Assembly (NCBI RefSeq): GCF_000761445.1
Contig: NZ_KN196470.1
Span: 2,294,861-2,358,860, forward strand
DNA length: 64,000 nt
Origin: Oleiagrimonas soli
GTDB taxonomy: Bacteria > Pseudomonadota > Gammaproteobacteria > Xanthomonadales > Rhodanobacteraceae
Reading direction: 5' to 3'
The position numbers and the translations under genes were made by a program. Positions 40,770 through 50,987 of this stretch are shown here, one piece after another (the stretch's first letter is position 1; each line of letters opens with the position of its first letter). The notes below the pieces were generated by a model. That model had not been told where the DNA came from. It made no database searches and worked only from the letters and a program-made list of their open reading frames with translations.

Positions 40770-42287
40770 TCAGCCCAGCTGGTCGTCGGCGAGGTGGTAC
40801 TTGGGGTCTTCCAGCACGTTGACCTCGATCATCTTGCGCGCCTTGTGCAGCAGCTCGGCGCAGTCCGGGCTGAGATGGCGCAGATGCAGGCGCTTGCCGA
40901 CCTTCTGGTAGCGCTCGGCGAGCGCGTCGATGGCTTCGATGGCGGAATGGTCCATGACCTTCGCGTCCTTGAACTCGATGACCACGTCCTTCGGATCCTC
41001 GCGCGGCGTGAACAGATCGGCGAAGCCGCTGACCGAGGCGAAGAACAGCGTGCCGCGCAGCGCGTAGATCTTGCAGCCGTCGCGGTCGGTCGAGGTCTCC
41101 ACGGCGATGTGCTTGGCGTGCTTCCAGGCGAACACCAGCGCCGAGATCACCACGCCGACGATGACCGCAATGGCCAGGTCGGTGAACACCGTCACGGCGG
41201 TCACCCCGACCACCACCAGCGCATCGGCGCGCGGCACCTTGCCGAACACGCGCACGCTGCCCCACTCGAACGTCTTTTCCGAGACCACGAACATCACGCC
41301 GACCAGCGCCGCCAGCGGAATGCGCTCGATCAGGTCGGAGGCGAACAGAATGAAGCACAGCAGCGCGACGCCCGCGACCACACCGGACAGACGCCGGGTC
41401 GCGCCCGCGTTCACGTTGATCATGCTCTGGCCGATCATCGCGCAACCGCCCATGCCGCTGAACACGCCGCTGAGCACGTTGGCCGCGCCCTGTGCCATGC
41501 ACTCGCGATTGGGCTGACCGCGGGTTTCGGTCATTTCGTCGATCAGGTTCAGCGTCAGCAGCGATTCGGTCAGGCCGATGATCGACAGGATCAGCGCATA
41601 CGGGAACACGATGCGCAACGTGGCGAAGTTCCACGGTACGTCGGGGATGTGGAACGGCGGGAAGCCGCCCTTGATCGACGCCAGATCGCCGACCGTGCGC
41701 GTGGCGATGCCGCCGAACTGGGTCAGCAGCGCCACCGCGATGATCGCCGCCAGCGCCGAGGGAATCGCCCGCGTGAATTTCGGCAGCAGGTAGATGATCG
41801 CCATGCTCAGCGCCACCAGCCCCAGCATCACCAGCAGCGGCGTGCCGTGCAGCCAGTGCAGCGCGCCGTCCGCGCCCTTCTCCTTGAAGTGATGCAGCTG
41901 CGCCAGGAAGATCACGATGGCCAGGCCGTTGACGAAGCCCAGCATCACCGGGTGCGGCACCATGCGGATGAACTTGCCGAACTTCAGCGCGCCGAAGACC
42001 AGCTGCATCAGGCCCAGCAGCACCACGGTGGCGAACAGATACTCCACGCCGTGCGCGACCACCAGCGACACCATCACCACCGCCATCGAACCGGTCGCGC
42101 CGGAGATCATGCCGGGGCGGCCGCCGAACACCGCCGTCACCAGACACATCACGAACGCGGCATAGAGACCGGTCAGCGGATTGACGTGGGCGACCAGCGC
42201 GAAGGCCAGCGCCTCGGGCACCAGCGCCAGGGCCACGGTCAGACCGGACAGGGTGTTGTTGCGGATTTCAGCGATCGAAAGAGACAT
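40770..42287 (-). CDS. SulP-family inorganic anion transporter with STAS domain
   Basis: A 505-residue protein with a sulfate-permease membrane domain (about 1-400, opening NTLSGLTVALALVPEALAFA) and a C-terminal STAS domain (about 410-495, VVIEFKDAKVMDHSAIEAI). SulP proteins carry sulfate, bicarbonate or dicarboxylates. No carbonic anhydrase gene adjoins, so bicarbonate is not favoured over others. ATG 42287 has no evident ribosome site; the family N-terminus nonetheless fits. It converges with the phosphodiesterase gene at a 21-base gap. Confidence 0.9.
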   Translation of the reverse strand: MSLSIAEIRNNTLSGLTVALALVPEALAFALVAHVNPLTGLYAAFVMCLVTAVFGGRPGMISGATGSMAVVMVSLVVAHGVEYLFATVVLLGLMQLVFGALKFGKFIRMVPHPVMLGFVNGLAIVIFLAQLHHFKEKGADGALHWLHGTPLLVMLGLVALSMAIIYLLPKFTRAIPSALAAIIAVALLTQFGGIATRTVGDLASIKGGFPPFHIPDVPWNFATLRIVFPYALILSIIGLTESLLTLNLIDEMTETRGQPNRECMAQGAANVLSGVFSGMGGCAMIGQSMINVNAGATRRLSGVVAGVALLCFILFASDLIERIPLAALVGVMFVVSEKTFEWGSVRVFGKVPRADALVVVGVTAVTVFTDLAIAVIVGVVISALVFAWKHAKHIAVETSTDRDGCKIYALRGTLFFASVSGFADLFTPREDPKDVVIEFKDAKVMDHSAIEAIDALAERYQKVGKRLHLRHLSPDCAELLHKARKMIEVNVLEDPKYHLADDQLG

Positions 42288-42514
42288 AGACAAAACTCGG
42301 ACACATGCTCGCCGCGCAGCCGAACGCGGCGCACGGGAAAAACGAGGGGTCCGCCGGGTACGGCAGACGAACGGCAAGAACGCCCGGCCGGGCGCGATGT
42401 CGGTAGCGTGCTTACACTGGGACGGTCCATCGATGCGGCGCCGAACGGCGCGCGCGAATGACGCATTGTCGCATGCCCGCGACCGACGGTACACCGACCG
42501 CGGGTGTTCGCCCG

Positions 42515-43789
42515 CTACTGCGCCGCGCCGCCATGGATCGGCGTGTTGCGCGACGTCGCCAGCGGCGGAATCGCGATCAGACGCAGCGCACCGAACAGGC
42601 CGACGACGGTCAGCAGCGCGGTGAACAGCGTCACGCCGAGCCAGCCGTCGCGGCTCCAGAACAGGCCGCCCGCGACGCCGGCCAGACTCGACCCCATGTA
42701 GTACGCGAACAGATACAGCGAGGACGCCTGCGCCTTGGAATGCGGCGCGCGCCGGCCGACCCAGCTGGCCGCCATCGAATGGCCGGCGAAGAAGCCGAAC
42801 GTGACCACCGCCAGCCCCAGCACCACCAGCGCCAGCGGCTGCAGCAGCATCAGCGCCATGCCGACCAGCAGCAGCACGAAGGCGCTCCAGAAGCACTTGC
42901 GGCGACCCATGCGGTTGGCGACATGCCCCATCCAGGTCGAACTGAAGATGCCCACCAGATACACCGCGAAGATCGCGCCCTCGGCGCTGACGCTGAGGCT
43001 GTACGGCGGCGCCAGCAAGCGGTAGCCGATGTAGTTGTACAGCGTGACGAAGGTGCCCATCAGCAGGAAGCCCTCGATGAACAGCCAGCGCAGGCCGCGC
43101 TCGCGCAGCAGCTCGCCGAGCGTGCGCGCCAGCGCGCCGGCACGCAGCCGCCGCGCCTGGAAATGACGCGACTCAGGCAGCGTGCGCCAGAAGACCAGTG
43201 CGGCGACCAGACCGATCGCACCGATGCAGGCGATCGCCGCGCGCCAGCCGAGCACATCGGTGAACACGCCCGTCAGCAGACGCCCGCCCATGCCGCCGAC
43301 CGCCGAGCCGCCGATGAACAAGCCCATCGCCAGTCCCACCGAATCGACGTGCATCTCCTCGCTGACGTAGGCCATCGCCACGGCGGGCACGCCGCTCAGC
43401 GACAGCCCCATCAGCGCGCGCAGCAACAGCAGTCCGTGCCAGTTCGGGGTCAGCGCGGTGACCAGCGTCAGCAGCGACGACAGCAGCAGCGACACCTTCA
43501 TCACCTGCTTGCGCCCGCGCGCATCCGACAGCGCGCCGCACGCCAGCATGGCGAAGGCCAGCACGCCGGTGGTCAGCGACAGCGACAGACTGGCCTCGGC
43601 CGGATGCACGCCGAACGTCGTCGAGAACGTCGGCATCAGCGGCTGCACGCAATACATCAGACTGAAATTGCAGAAGCCGGCGGCAAACAGGGCCAGATTG
43701 GTGCGTCGGAAGTCGGCGCTGCCGTGACGGATGCGCGTATCGGTTCGAGAGGCGTCGGAGGGAACGGTTTCGGAAGACATCGAAGACAT
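42515..43789 (-). CDS. MFS transporter, YnfM-like
   Basis: A 424-residue twelve-helix MFS protein that tracks E. coli YnfM closely. It shows LALFAAGFCNFSLMYCVQPLM, LSDARGRKQVM (the loop 2-3 motif), LMGLSLSGVPAVAMAYVSEE and FWRTLPESRHF. Members are thought to export sugars or drugs; the substrate is unknown. ATG 43789 and ATG 43780 are both possible starts. It is divergent from the yceI-type gene, with 153 bases between starts. Confidence 0.88.
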   Translation of the reverse strand: MSSMSSETVPSDASRTDTRIRHGSADFRRTNLALFAAGFCNFSLMYCVQPLMPTFSTTFGVHPAEASLSLSLTTGVLAFAMLACGALSDARGRKQVMKVSLLLSSLLTLVTALTPNWHGLLLLRALMGLSLSGVPAVAMAYVSEEMHVDSVGLAMGLFIGGSAVGGMGGRLLTGVFTDVLGWRAAIACIGAIGLVAALVFWRTLPESRHFQARRLRAGALARTLGELLRERGLRWLFIEGFLLMGTFVTLYNYIGYRLLAPPYSLSVSAEGAIFAVYLVGIFSSTWMGHVANRMGRRKCFWSAFVLLLVGMALMLLQPLALVVLGLAVVTFGFFAGHSMAASWVGRRAPHSKAQASSLYLFAYYMGSSLAGVAGGLFWSRDGWLGVTLFTALLTVVGLFGALRLIAIPPLATSRNTPIHGGAAQ

Positions 43790-43942
43790 GGGGCATGCTG
43801 CTCGCATCGCACGCACGGCCGCGCAATGACGACCGTGCCGCACAGGCTGCGCAGCATACATGCTGCGGACGTTTCGGCAGCCGTGTCGATTTCACGAACC
43901 CTCGTTCGTCGACTCCATGACTGCCTGCCTCGGAGAACCGTC

Positions 43943-44542
43943 ATGAAACACCTCAGCGCCCTCTGCCTTGCCGCTTCGCTAGCCCTTGCAACCACCGCCA
44001 TCGCACGCCCGGAAGCCGGCGTCGTGGGCGATCGCTACACCGTCGATCCGCAGCACACCTATCCCAGCTTCGAGGCCGACCACATGGGCGGCCTGTCGGT
44101 CTGGCGCGGCAAATTCAATCGTAGCCACGGCCATATCACGCTGGACCGCGCACACGGCACCGGCCTCGTCGACGTGACCGTGGACACCGACAGCATCGAT
44201 TTCGGTCTGGACGCGCTCAATGCCGAAGCCAGGACCAAGGACCTGCTGGACACGTCCCGTTATCCGGCCGCGCACTACACCGGTCGACTGGCGAACTTCG
44301 TCGACGGCGCGCCGACGCGCGTCATCGGAACCCTGAGCCTGCACGGCACGACACGGCCGCTGGACCTGCAGGTGCTCTCGTTCAAGTGCATGCCTCACCC
44401 GATGCTCAAGCGCGAGCTGTGCGGCGCCGATGCGCTGGCCCATTTCGACCGCTCGCGTTTCGGCATGGATGCCGGCAAGGATTACGGCTTCGACATGAAT
44501 GTGACGCTGCGCATCCAGGTCGAGGCCCTGCGCGACAAATGA
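43943..44542 (+). CDS. YceI-family periplasmic protein
   Basis: A 199-residue protein with a signal peptide (MKHLSALCLAASLALATTAIA) and a YceI lipocalin-like domain: YTVDPQHTYPSFEADHMGG, FGLDALNAEARTKDLLD, and GTLSLHGTTRPLDLQV. YceI proteins bind isoprenoid quinones or similar lipids. ATG 43943 follows GGAGA at 43932-43936. An MFS gene begins about 100 bases downstream on the same strand. Confidence 0.9.
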   Translation: MKHLSALCLAASLALATTAIARPEAGVVGDRYTVDPQHTYPSFEADHMGGLSVWRGKFNRSHGHITLDRAHGTGLVDVTVDTDSIDFGLDALNAEARTKDLLDTSRYPAAHYTGRLANFVDGAPTRVIGTLSLHGTTRPLDLQVLSFKCMPHPMLKRELCGADALAHFDRSRFGMDAGKDYGFDMNVTLRIQVEALRDK

Positions 44543-44640
44543 GTTCCGTCGAGCCAGAATCGATTGCCTGTCCCTTTCCGCGTCGTCGGCATGACTTTCG
44601 GTCGACGTGACAAATACGATTCGAGAACGAAACTGACCGC

Positions 44641-46110
44641 ATGACTGTGCAACCCTCCACCACACCGCATCATCTCGACACGCTGCGCCGACGCCGCTGG
44701 CTGGCTCTGGCGATCCTGTGCCTGGGCACGCTGATGATCGTGCTCGACACCACCATCGTGAACGTCGCCCTGCCCTCGATCCGCAGTGCGCTGGGCTTCT
44801 CCGAGGCCGGACTCGCCTGGGTGGTCAATGCCTACATGCTCACCTACGGCGGCTGTCTGCTGCTGGGCGGCCGCCTCGGCGATCTGTACGGGCATCGCCG
44901 CCTGTTTCTGCTCGGCATCGTCGTCTTCACGCTCGCCTCGCTCGCCTGCGGACTGGCCGGATCGCAGACCGTCCTGCTGGTCGCCCGCGGCATCCAGGGC
45001 GTGGGCGGCGCCGTGGTCTCGGCAGTGGCGTTGTCGCTCATCATGGACCTGTTCAGCGAACCCGCCGATCGCGCCAAGGCCATGGGCGTGTTCGGCTTCA
45101 TCTGCGCCGGCGGCGGCAGCATCGGCGTGCTGCTCGGAGGACTGTTGACCAGTGCGTTGAGCTGGCACTGGATCTTCCTGGTCAACCTGCCGCTGGGCAT
45201 CGCCGTATTCGCGCTGTCCGCGCGTCTGCTGCCGGGAACGCACGACGCGAAAGGCAGCACGCACCTGGACGTGGCCGGCGCGATCACCGTCACCGCTGCG
45301 CTGATGCTCGCCGTCTACGCCATCGTCAACGGCAACGGCGCCGGATGGACCTCGCCGCGCACGCTCGGCCTGCTCGGTCTGGCGGTGGCGCTGCTGATCG
45401 CGTTCCTGTTGATCGAAGCGCGCGTGCGCGAGCCGCTGATGCCGCTGGGGCTGTTCCGTCTGCGCAACGTGGCCACCGCCAATGTCGTCGGCGTCCTCTG
45501 GGCGGCGGCGATGTTCGCCTGGTTCTTCCTGTCCGCGCTGTATCTGCAACTGGTGCTCGGCTACGACCCGATGAAAGTGGGGCTGGCCTTTCTGCCGGCC
45601 AACCTGATCATGGCGGTGTGTTCGCTGGGTATTTCCGCGAAGCTGGTGATGCGCTTCGGCATCCGCGCACCGCTGACGGCCGGCCTGGTTTTGGCCGCCA
45701 TCGGTCTGGCGCTTTTTGCTCGCGCGCCGGCGGACGGCCATTTCGTGGTCGACGTGCTGCCGGGCATGGTGCTGCTCGGCATCGGCGCCGGCATCGCCTT
45801 CAATCCGGTCCTGATGGCGGCGATGAGCGATGTGCCGACGAACCGCTCGGGGCTCGCATCGGGCTTGGTCAACACCTCATTCATGATGGGCGGAGCGCTG
45901 GGCCTGGCCGTGCTGGCCAGCATGGCGGCCACACGTTCGTCCGATCTGCTGTCCTCGGGCACGCCCCCCGTGCAGGCGCTCAACGGCGGCTACCACCTCG
46001 CCTTCCTTGCCGGCGCCTGCTGCGCCGGGATGGCCGCGGCCATCGGGCTGGCGATGTTCCGCACCCGAGCCGCGACGTTCGAGGATGCCGAGACCGCACC
46101 GACGCACTGA
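44641..46110 (+). CDS. MFS drug exporter, DHA2 (14-helix) family
   Basis: A 489-residue protein with fourteen hydrophobic helices. It carries the DHA2 motifs LDTTIVNVALPSI in helix 1, LGGRLGDLYGHRR in loop 2-3 and GGSIGVLLGG near helix 5. The EmrB/QacA-type family expels drugs by proton antiport. No membrane-fusion partner gene adjoins, suggesting it works alone across the inner membrane. The DUF1428 gene follows after 94 bases. Confidence 0.9.
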   Translation: MTVQPSTTPHHLDTLRRRRWLALAILCLGTLMIVLDTTIVNVALPSIRSALGFSEAGLAWVVNAYMLTYGGCLLLGGRLGDLYGHRRLFLLGIVVFTLASLACGLAGSQTVLLVARGIQGVGGAVVSAVALSLIMDLFSEPADRAKAMGVFGFICAGGGSIGVLLGGLLTSALSWHWIFLVNLPLGIAVFALSARLLPGTHDAKGSTHLDVAGAITVTAALMLAVYAIVNGNGAGWTSPRTLGLLGLAVALLIAFLLIEARVREPLMPLGLFRLRNVATANVVGVLWAAAMFAWFFLSALYLQLVLGYDPMKVGLAFLPANLIMAVCSLGISAKLVMRFGIRAPLTAGLVLAAIGLALFARAPADGHFVVDVLPGMVLLGIGAGIAFNPVLMAAMSDVPTNRSGLASGLVNTSFMMGGALGLAVLASMAATRSSDLLSSGTPPVQALNGGYHLAFLAGACCAGMAAAIGLAMFRTRAATFEDAETAPTH

Positions 46111-46204
46111 CGATTCGCCCGCGCCGCACCGGCCGGCGCGGTCAGGAACAGGGACATCGCGGTGCCGCGGCCGGAGGCGCCGCCCGAACGCAGGAGCATG
46201 CGTC

Positions 46205-46600
46205 ATGAGCTACGTCGACGGTTTTGTCCTACCCGTTCCCGAAAAGAACCTTGCCGCCTATCGCCGGATGGCGCGCCTTGCCGGCACGATCTGGCGCGAG
46301 CACGGCGCGCTGGCCTATCACGAGTGCGTCGCCGATGACGTCCAGCCCGGCAAGCACACCTCGTTCCCGCAGGCCGTCAAACTCAAACCCGGGGAAGTGG
46401 TGGTGTTCTCGTGGATCGTCTACCGTTCGCGCGCGCAACGCGACCGCGTCAACGCAAAAGTGATGGCAGACCCGCGACTGAAAAAATTCATGGACCCCAA
46501 AGCACTGCCGTTCGACGGCAAGCGCATGTTCTGGGGCGGTTTCAAGTCGATGGTCGATCTGCAGGACGAGTCGCCGGCAAAGGCCGACGCCGGAAAATGA
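46205..46600 (+). CDS. DUF1428 family protein
   Basis: A 131-residue protein of the YbaA-like DUF1428 family, identified by MSYVDGFVLPVPEKNLAAYR, WREHGAL and KRMFWGGFK. It has a dimeric ferredoxin-like fold and no known enzymatic role. A purine-rich site (CAGGAG) precedes ATG 46205. An 11-bp inverted repeat follows the stop codon. Confidence 0.85.
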   Translation: MSYVDGFVLPVPEKNLAAYRRMARLAGTIWREHGALAYHECVADDVQPGKHTSFPQAVKLKPGEVVVFSWIVYRSRAQRDRVNAKVMADPRLKKFMDPKALPFDGKRMFWGGFKSMVDLQDESPAKADAGK

Positions 46601-46613
46601 GGCGCTTTCAATC

Positions 46614-46646
46614 CGTGGAACGGGACGCCGGAGCGCCCGTTCCACG
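46614..46646. terminator. Inverted repeat between convergent genes
   Basis: CGTGGAACGGG (46614-46624) pairs perfectly with CCCGTTCCACG (46636-46646). It lies between the stops of the DUF1428 gene (+) and the first DGPF gene (-). U-tracts are lacking on both strands, so the terminator call is tentative. Confidence 0.55.
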
Positions 46647-46651
46647 AGTGC

Positions 46652-47011
46652 TCAGGCGTAGCACGGCGCGACTTCGCGCACCTCGACGGTCGCCCATTCA
46701 GCCGCCGGGCATTCACGGGCAACGGCGAGTGCCTGCTCGCGATCCTCGCAGGCCAGCAGGAAGAAACCGCCGATCATCTCCTTCGATTCCAGGAACGGAC
46801 CGTCGCGCAGCACCTGCTTGCCGTCGCGGACCTGCAGGCGCAGCCCTTCACCGTCGTCGCGCAACGACTCGGCAGCGTGCAGCAACCCGCGCTCCCTGAG
46901 TCCCGCTGCGAAGGTCAGCATGCGGTCGTAGACGTGCCGCCCTTCCGCTTCGGTCCGGGTCCGCCGCTGTCCGCGCGGTTCGACAATGAGCAACATGTAG
47001 GCCACGTTCAC
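46652..47011 (-). CDS. DGPF-domain (YciI-related) protein, ECF42-associated
   Basis: A 119-residue protein of the YCII/DGPF family with the diagnostic motif RDGPFLESKEMIGGFFLL. Start is GTG 47011 with AGGAG just upstream. These small ferredoxin-like proteins of unknown function are the standard companions of ECF42 sigma factors. It is the last of four co-oriented genes and begins 18 bases after the sigma factor gene. Confidence 0.88.
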   Translation of the reverse strand: MNVAYMLLIVEPRGQRRTRTEAEGRHVYDRMLTFAAGLRERGLLHAAESLRDDGEGLRLQVRDGKQVLRDGPFLESKEMIGGFFLLACEDREQALAVARECPAAEWATVEVREVAPCYA

Positions 47012-47029
47012 GACTCCTGTAGGTATGCA

Positions 47030-48295
47030 TCAGTCCACGCCGGACATGCAGGCCCAGGCACGACGCTGCAGCAACGCACGTTCGCGCGCGTTCTGCGCGA
47101 GCGCCGCGGCGCGCTCGAATTCAGCGCGCGCCTCGTCGCGGCAGCCGAGCCGCAACAGCAGATCTGCGCGCACGCTGGGCAGCAGATGGTAATTCGCCAG
47201 CAGAGGATCTTCGGTCAACGTGTCGACGCGGTCCAGACCGACCTGCGGCCCGTAGGCCATCGCCTCGGCGACCGCGCGGTTCAGTTCCACCACTGGCGAG
47301 GGCATGACTTCGGCCAATGTCGCGTAGAGATCGGCGATGCGCGGCCAGTCGGTCGCTTCGGGCGACGATGCACGCGCGTGGCAAGCGGCGATCGCGGCCT
47401 GCAGCGCGTACGGCCCCCGCCCGTGCAGCGCTTCGGCGTGCGCCAGCGCGTCGAGTCCGCGCTCGATGCCCTGCCGGTCCCAACGGTCGCGATCCTGGTC
47501 CATGAGCAACACCAGCTCACCGTCGCCGTCCACGCGTGCCTGCATGCGCGAGGCCTGCAGTTCCATCAGCGCCAGCAGCCCGGAGACTTCCGGTTCCTGC
47601 GGCGCCAGACTGGCAAGCACGCGGCCCAGCCGCAGCGCGTCTTCGCACAACGCCGGACGCACCCAATCGTCGCCGGCCGTCGCCGCATAGCCTTCGTTGA
47701 AGATCAGATAAACGACCTCGAGCACCGAGGCCAACCGCTCGTTGCGCTCGGTCCCGCGAGGCACTTCGAACGGCACCTGCTTCTTTTCCAGCGTGCGCTT
47801 GGCGCGGACGATGCGTTGCGCCACCGTCGCCTCGGACACCAGAAAGGCGCGGGCGACTTCGGGCGTGGTCAGCCCGCCCAGCACGCGCAAGGTCAGCGCC
47901 ACGCGCGCCTCCGTCGAAAGTGCCGGATGACAGGCCGTGAAAACCAGTCGCAACAGCTCATCGCCGATGTCGTCGTCGGGATCGATCTCGTCCTGCGGGT
48001 CGCCGCGACGCGTCGCCGCTTCCAGTTCGTGTACCAGCTGTTCGTGCTTTCGCGACAGCATGGCGTCGCGACGCAGACGATCGATCGCGCGGCGTTTGGC
48101 GGTGGTCATCAGCCACGCTCCCGGGCGATCCGGAACGCCTTCATCGGGCCAGCGCTCCAGCGCCGCGACCAGCGCATCCTGGGCCAGCTCCTCGGCCAGA
48201 CTGAAGTCGCGCGTCATGCGTGCGAGGCCGGCCACCAGTCGAGCGGCTTCCTCGCGCCACACAACCTCGATGACGTGGTGAGGGTCGGTTGCCAT
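47030..48295 (-). CDS. ECF42-type RNA polymerase sigma factor
   Basis: A 421-residue sigma factor. Region 2 lies at about 15-80 (RDFSLAEELAQDALVAALERWP, PGAWLMTTAKRRAIDRLRR) and region 4 at about 115-170 (LTTPEVARAFLVSEATVAQRI). A C-terminal extension of about 230 residues with TPR-like helices (DUF6596) is the ECF42 hallmark. ECF42 members have no anti-sigma factor; the C-terminal part is thought to control activity. It is the third gene of a cassette with two DGPF proteins and a VOC protein. Its ATG lies in the centre of a 20-bp perfect palindrome. Confidence 0.93.
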   Translation of the reverse strand: MATDPHHVIEVVWREEAARLVAGLARMTRDFSLAEELAQDALVAALERWPDEGVPDRPGAWLMTTAKRRAIDRLRRDAMLSRKHEQLVHELEAATRRGDPQDEIDPDDDIGDELLRLVFTACHPALSTEARVALTLRVLGGLTTPEVARAFLVSEATVAQRIVRAKRTLEKKQVPFEVPRGTERNERLASVLEVVYLIFNEGYAATAGDDWVRPALCEDALRLGRVLASLAPQEPEVSGLLALMELQASRMQARVDGDGELVLLMDQDRDRWDRQGIERGLDALAHAEALHGRGPYALQAAIAACHARASSPEATDWPRIADLYATLAEVMPSPVVELNRAVAEAMAYGPQVGLDRVDTLTEDPLLANYHLLPSVRADLLLRLGCRDEARAEFERAAALAQNARERALLQRRAWACMSGVD

Positions 48296-48304
48296 GGCAA
48301 CCGA
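48285..48304. promoter_or_regulatory. 20-bp perfect palindrome spanning the sigma-factor start codon
   Basis: TCGGTTGCCATGGCAACCGA is fully self-complementary. The ATG of the ECF42 sigma gene (minus strand, 48293-48295) is in the middle. It could be a repressor operator or an mRNA structure hiding the start codon. Either role is inference. Confidence 0.45.
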
Positions 48305-48421
48305 TCAGAGCACCCTCCGAGGCCACGCGCAAGCGCCACCCGTCGTGAATCGGAGCCCATTCCACAGGACCACTCCCGGTGGCGGCGGTCCGGTACGCGA
48401 ACCGCCGCCACCCAGCTGATT

Positions 48422-48853
48422 TCAGGCTTCCTCGGGAAGCGGGGCCATCACCATCCAGGACACGCCGAAACGGTCGACCGCCATGCCGAAACGACTGGCG
48501 AAGAAGGTCGGCGCCGGCGCCATGGTCACCTGGCCACCCTCGGCCAGCGCGTCGATCCGGCGCTCGACCTCGTCGTCGCCGTCGACGGTGACCGACAACG
48601 AAAATCCCTTGAACTCGGGCCGCCCCTTGCTGAAACCGTCGGAGGCCAGCACCTGGGTCTCGCCGATCTGCAGGGTGGCGTGCATCACCTTGTCGTCGGG
48701 CGGGATGCTGCCGTCCGGGCACGACTGCTTCCCGGGACCATCGTCGCCGTAGCGCATCAGCATGAGAACTTCGGCGCCAAGCGTCTCGCGGTAGAAATCG
48801 ATGGCTTCTTCGCAGCGGCCGTCGAAGAAAAGATAGGAGTGAATGAACATCAT
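48422..48853 (-). CDS. VOC-fold protein (PhnB-like), ECF42 cassette
   Basis: A 143-residue glyoxalase-fold protein beginning MMFIHSYLFFDGRCEEAIDF, with the PhnB-like features FYRETLGAEV, VMHATLQIG and FGMAVDRFGVSWMV. It lacks an obvious reason to be a methyltransferase despite older family names. AGGA stands 6 bases before ATG 48853. It is the second gene of the ECF42 cassette, 127 bases before the sigma gene. Confidence 0.85.
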   Translation of the reverse strand: MMFIHSYLFFDGRCEEAIDFYRETLGAEVLMLMRYGDDGPGKQSCPDGSIPPDDKVMHATLQIGETQVLASDGFSKGRPEFKGFSLSVTVDGDDEVERRIDALAEGGQVTMAPAPTFFASRFGMAVDRFGVSWMVMAPLPEEA

Positions 48854-48911
48854 CGTTTTCCTGGAGTAGACATGGGATATCCCGCATTCCTGCAGGGAAA
48901 GTGCATGCGAA

Positions 48912-49337
48912 TCAGCGCCCCGATTCCATCCGTGCGCGAAGTCGCTCTTCCCGTTCGGCCATGTCGGGCGAAATCGCCTCGCCGAAATCCTCCATCTCGT
49001 ACAGAGGGCGAATCTCGATCTCGCCATCCGCTTCGTGCGGCGGAGGACAGCGCCGCACCCAGTCGATGGCCTCCTGCATCGAACCCACTTCCCACAACCA
49101 GAAACCGGCAACCAGCTCCTTGGTCTCGGCGAACGGTCCGTCGATGACACTGCGCTTGTCGCCAGAAAACGCCACCCGCACACCGCACGAACTCGGCTTC
49201 AGCCCTTCGGCGGCACGAACCACGCCGGCCTCGACCAGCTCCTCGTTGAACTTGTCCATCGCCTCGAACAGTTCCCGGCGGGGCATGCGACCCGCCTCGG
49301 AATCGGCCGTGGCTTTCACCATCACCATGACGCGCAT
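48912..49337 (-). CDS. DGPF-domain (YciI-related) protein, ECF42 cassette
   Basis: A 141-residue protein of the YCII/DGPF family with IDGPFAETKELVAGFWLWE and the typical start MRVMVMVKATADSEAG. GGAGA precedes ATG 49337. It leads the four-gene cassette and is followed after 58 bases by the VOC gene. A second DGPF protein closes the cassette, but it is diverged, so this is not a recent duplication. Confidence 0.88.
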   Translation of the reverse strand: MRVMVMVKATADSEAGRMPRRELFEAMDKFNEELVEAGVVRAAEGLKPSSCGVRVAFSGDKRSVIDGPFAETKELVAGFWLWEVGSMQEAIDWVRRCPPPHEADGEIEIRPLYEMEDFGEAISPDMAEREERLRARMESGR

Positions 49338-49814
49338 ATCGAATTCTCCGTTGTGCAGTGGAAACAAGCGACCGTTGCGGCCGTTCATGGATACGACGAA
49401 GCAACCACGGCGAAATCGACATGGCCCGAAAAATCTTTTCGGGCCATGTCGTGCAGAAAAGCCGCCGACACGCATGCCAGCCCCGAACAGCATCGACGCG
49501 ATGCATGCATGGACGATCGATCGCGCCTTGCGCGCGACCGAATGCACGAATGCGGGATCCGTCTCGTCACCCCTTCGCCTATTGGCATCGCGTGCAGGAA
49601 AAAAAAGGACGAGGCATATCGCCTTGTCCAGGTCCTGCGCATGTCAGCCATGGACAGAGATCGTCGCTGCGCCATCGACGAGGAGGTGCGCTGCATTCGC
49701 GATCACGGCGGTCCATTCCTTCCGTGCAATATCCGCACGGTTACCCCGCACGTGCCGCCTTCCGGCGCACCGTGGCCGGTGCACCGGAAACACTCTGCGC
49801 ACGCCGTCACCCGA
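49338..49814. other. 477-base intergenic region with a strong hairpin
   Basis: No gene is supported between the DGPF gene start (-) and the aldo/keto reductase stop (-). The stretch holds the 49417-49451 inverted repeat and AT-richer DNA around 49600-49620. The ECF42 cassette promoter should be in its left part. Confidence 0.55.
49417..49451. repeat. Perfect 16-bp inverted repeat with 3-base loop
   Basis: CGACATGGCCCGAAAA (49417-49432) and its exact complement (49436-49451) flank ATC. It lies 80 bases upstream of the first ECF42-cassette gene. On both strands the stem interior, not its foot, carries the T-run, so it is not a standard intrinsic terminator. Confidence 0.7.
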
Positions 49815-50804
<990 letters not shown>

Positions 50805-50987
50805 GCCTTGCGCTCCTTGTCGAAATGAAACCACCGGGCCGGGAACACCGCCTTCAACAGCGCGGGCAACCGGCGGACCGATGCAGTGTCCCGCGACGCA
50901 TTCCTCGAAAAAAGCGGATATCTGTTGATGTTCTGTGAAGTTTTGCTAATTAATAGGCTTCGATAGTGCTCCCCCGGACGGCCCGCC

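Noticed and set aside
46205-49337. Interpretation of the VOC gene as a demethylubiquinone methyltransferase
   Set aside because: That is a legacy family name; the protein has only the glyoxalase-type fold and no methyltransferase motif.
49338-49814. Possible gene in the gap before the ECF42 cassette
   Set aside because: Short frames lack ribosome sites and recognisable sequence; those over the hairpin encode mirror-image peptides produced by the inverted repeat.
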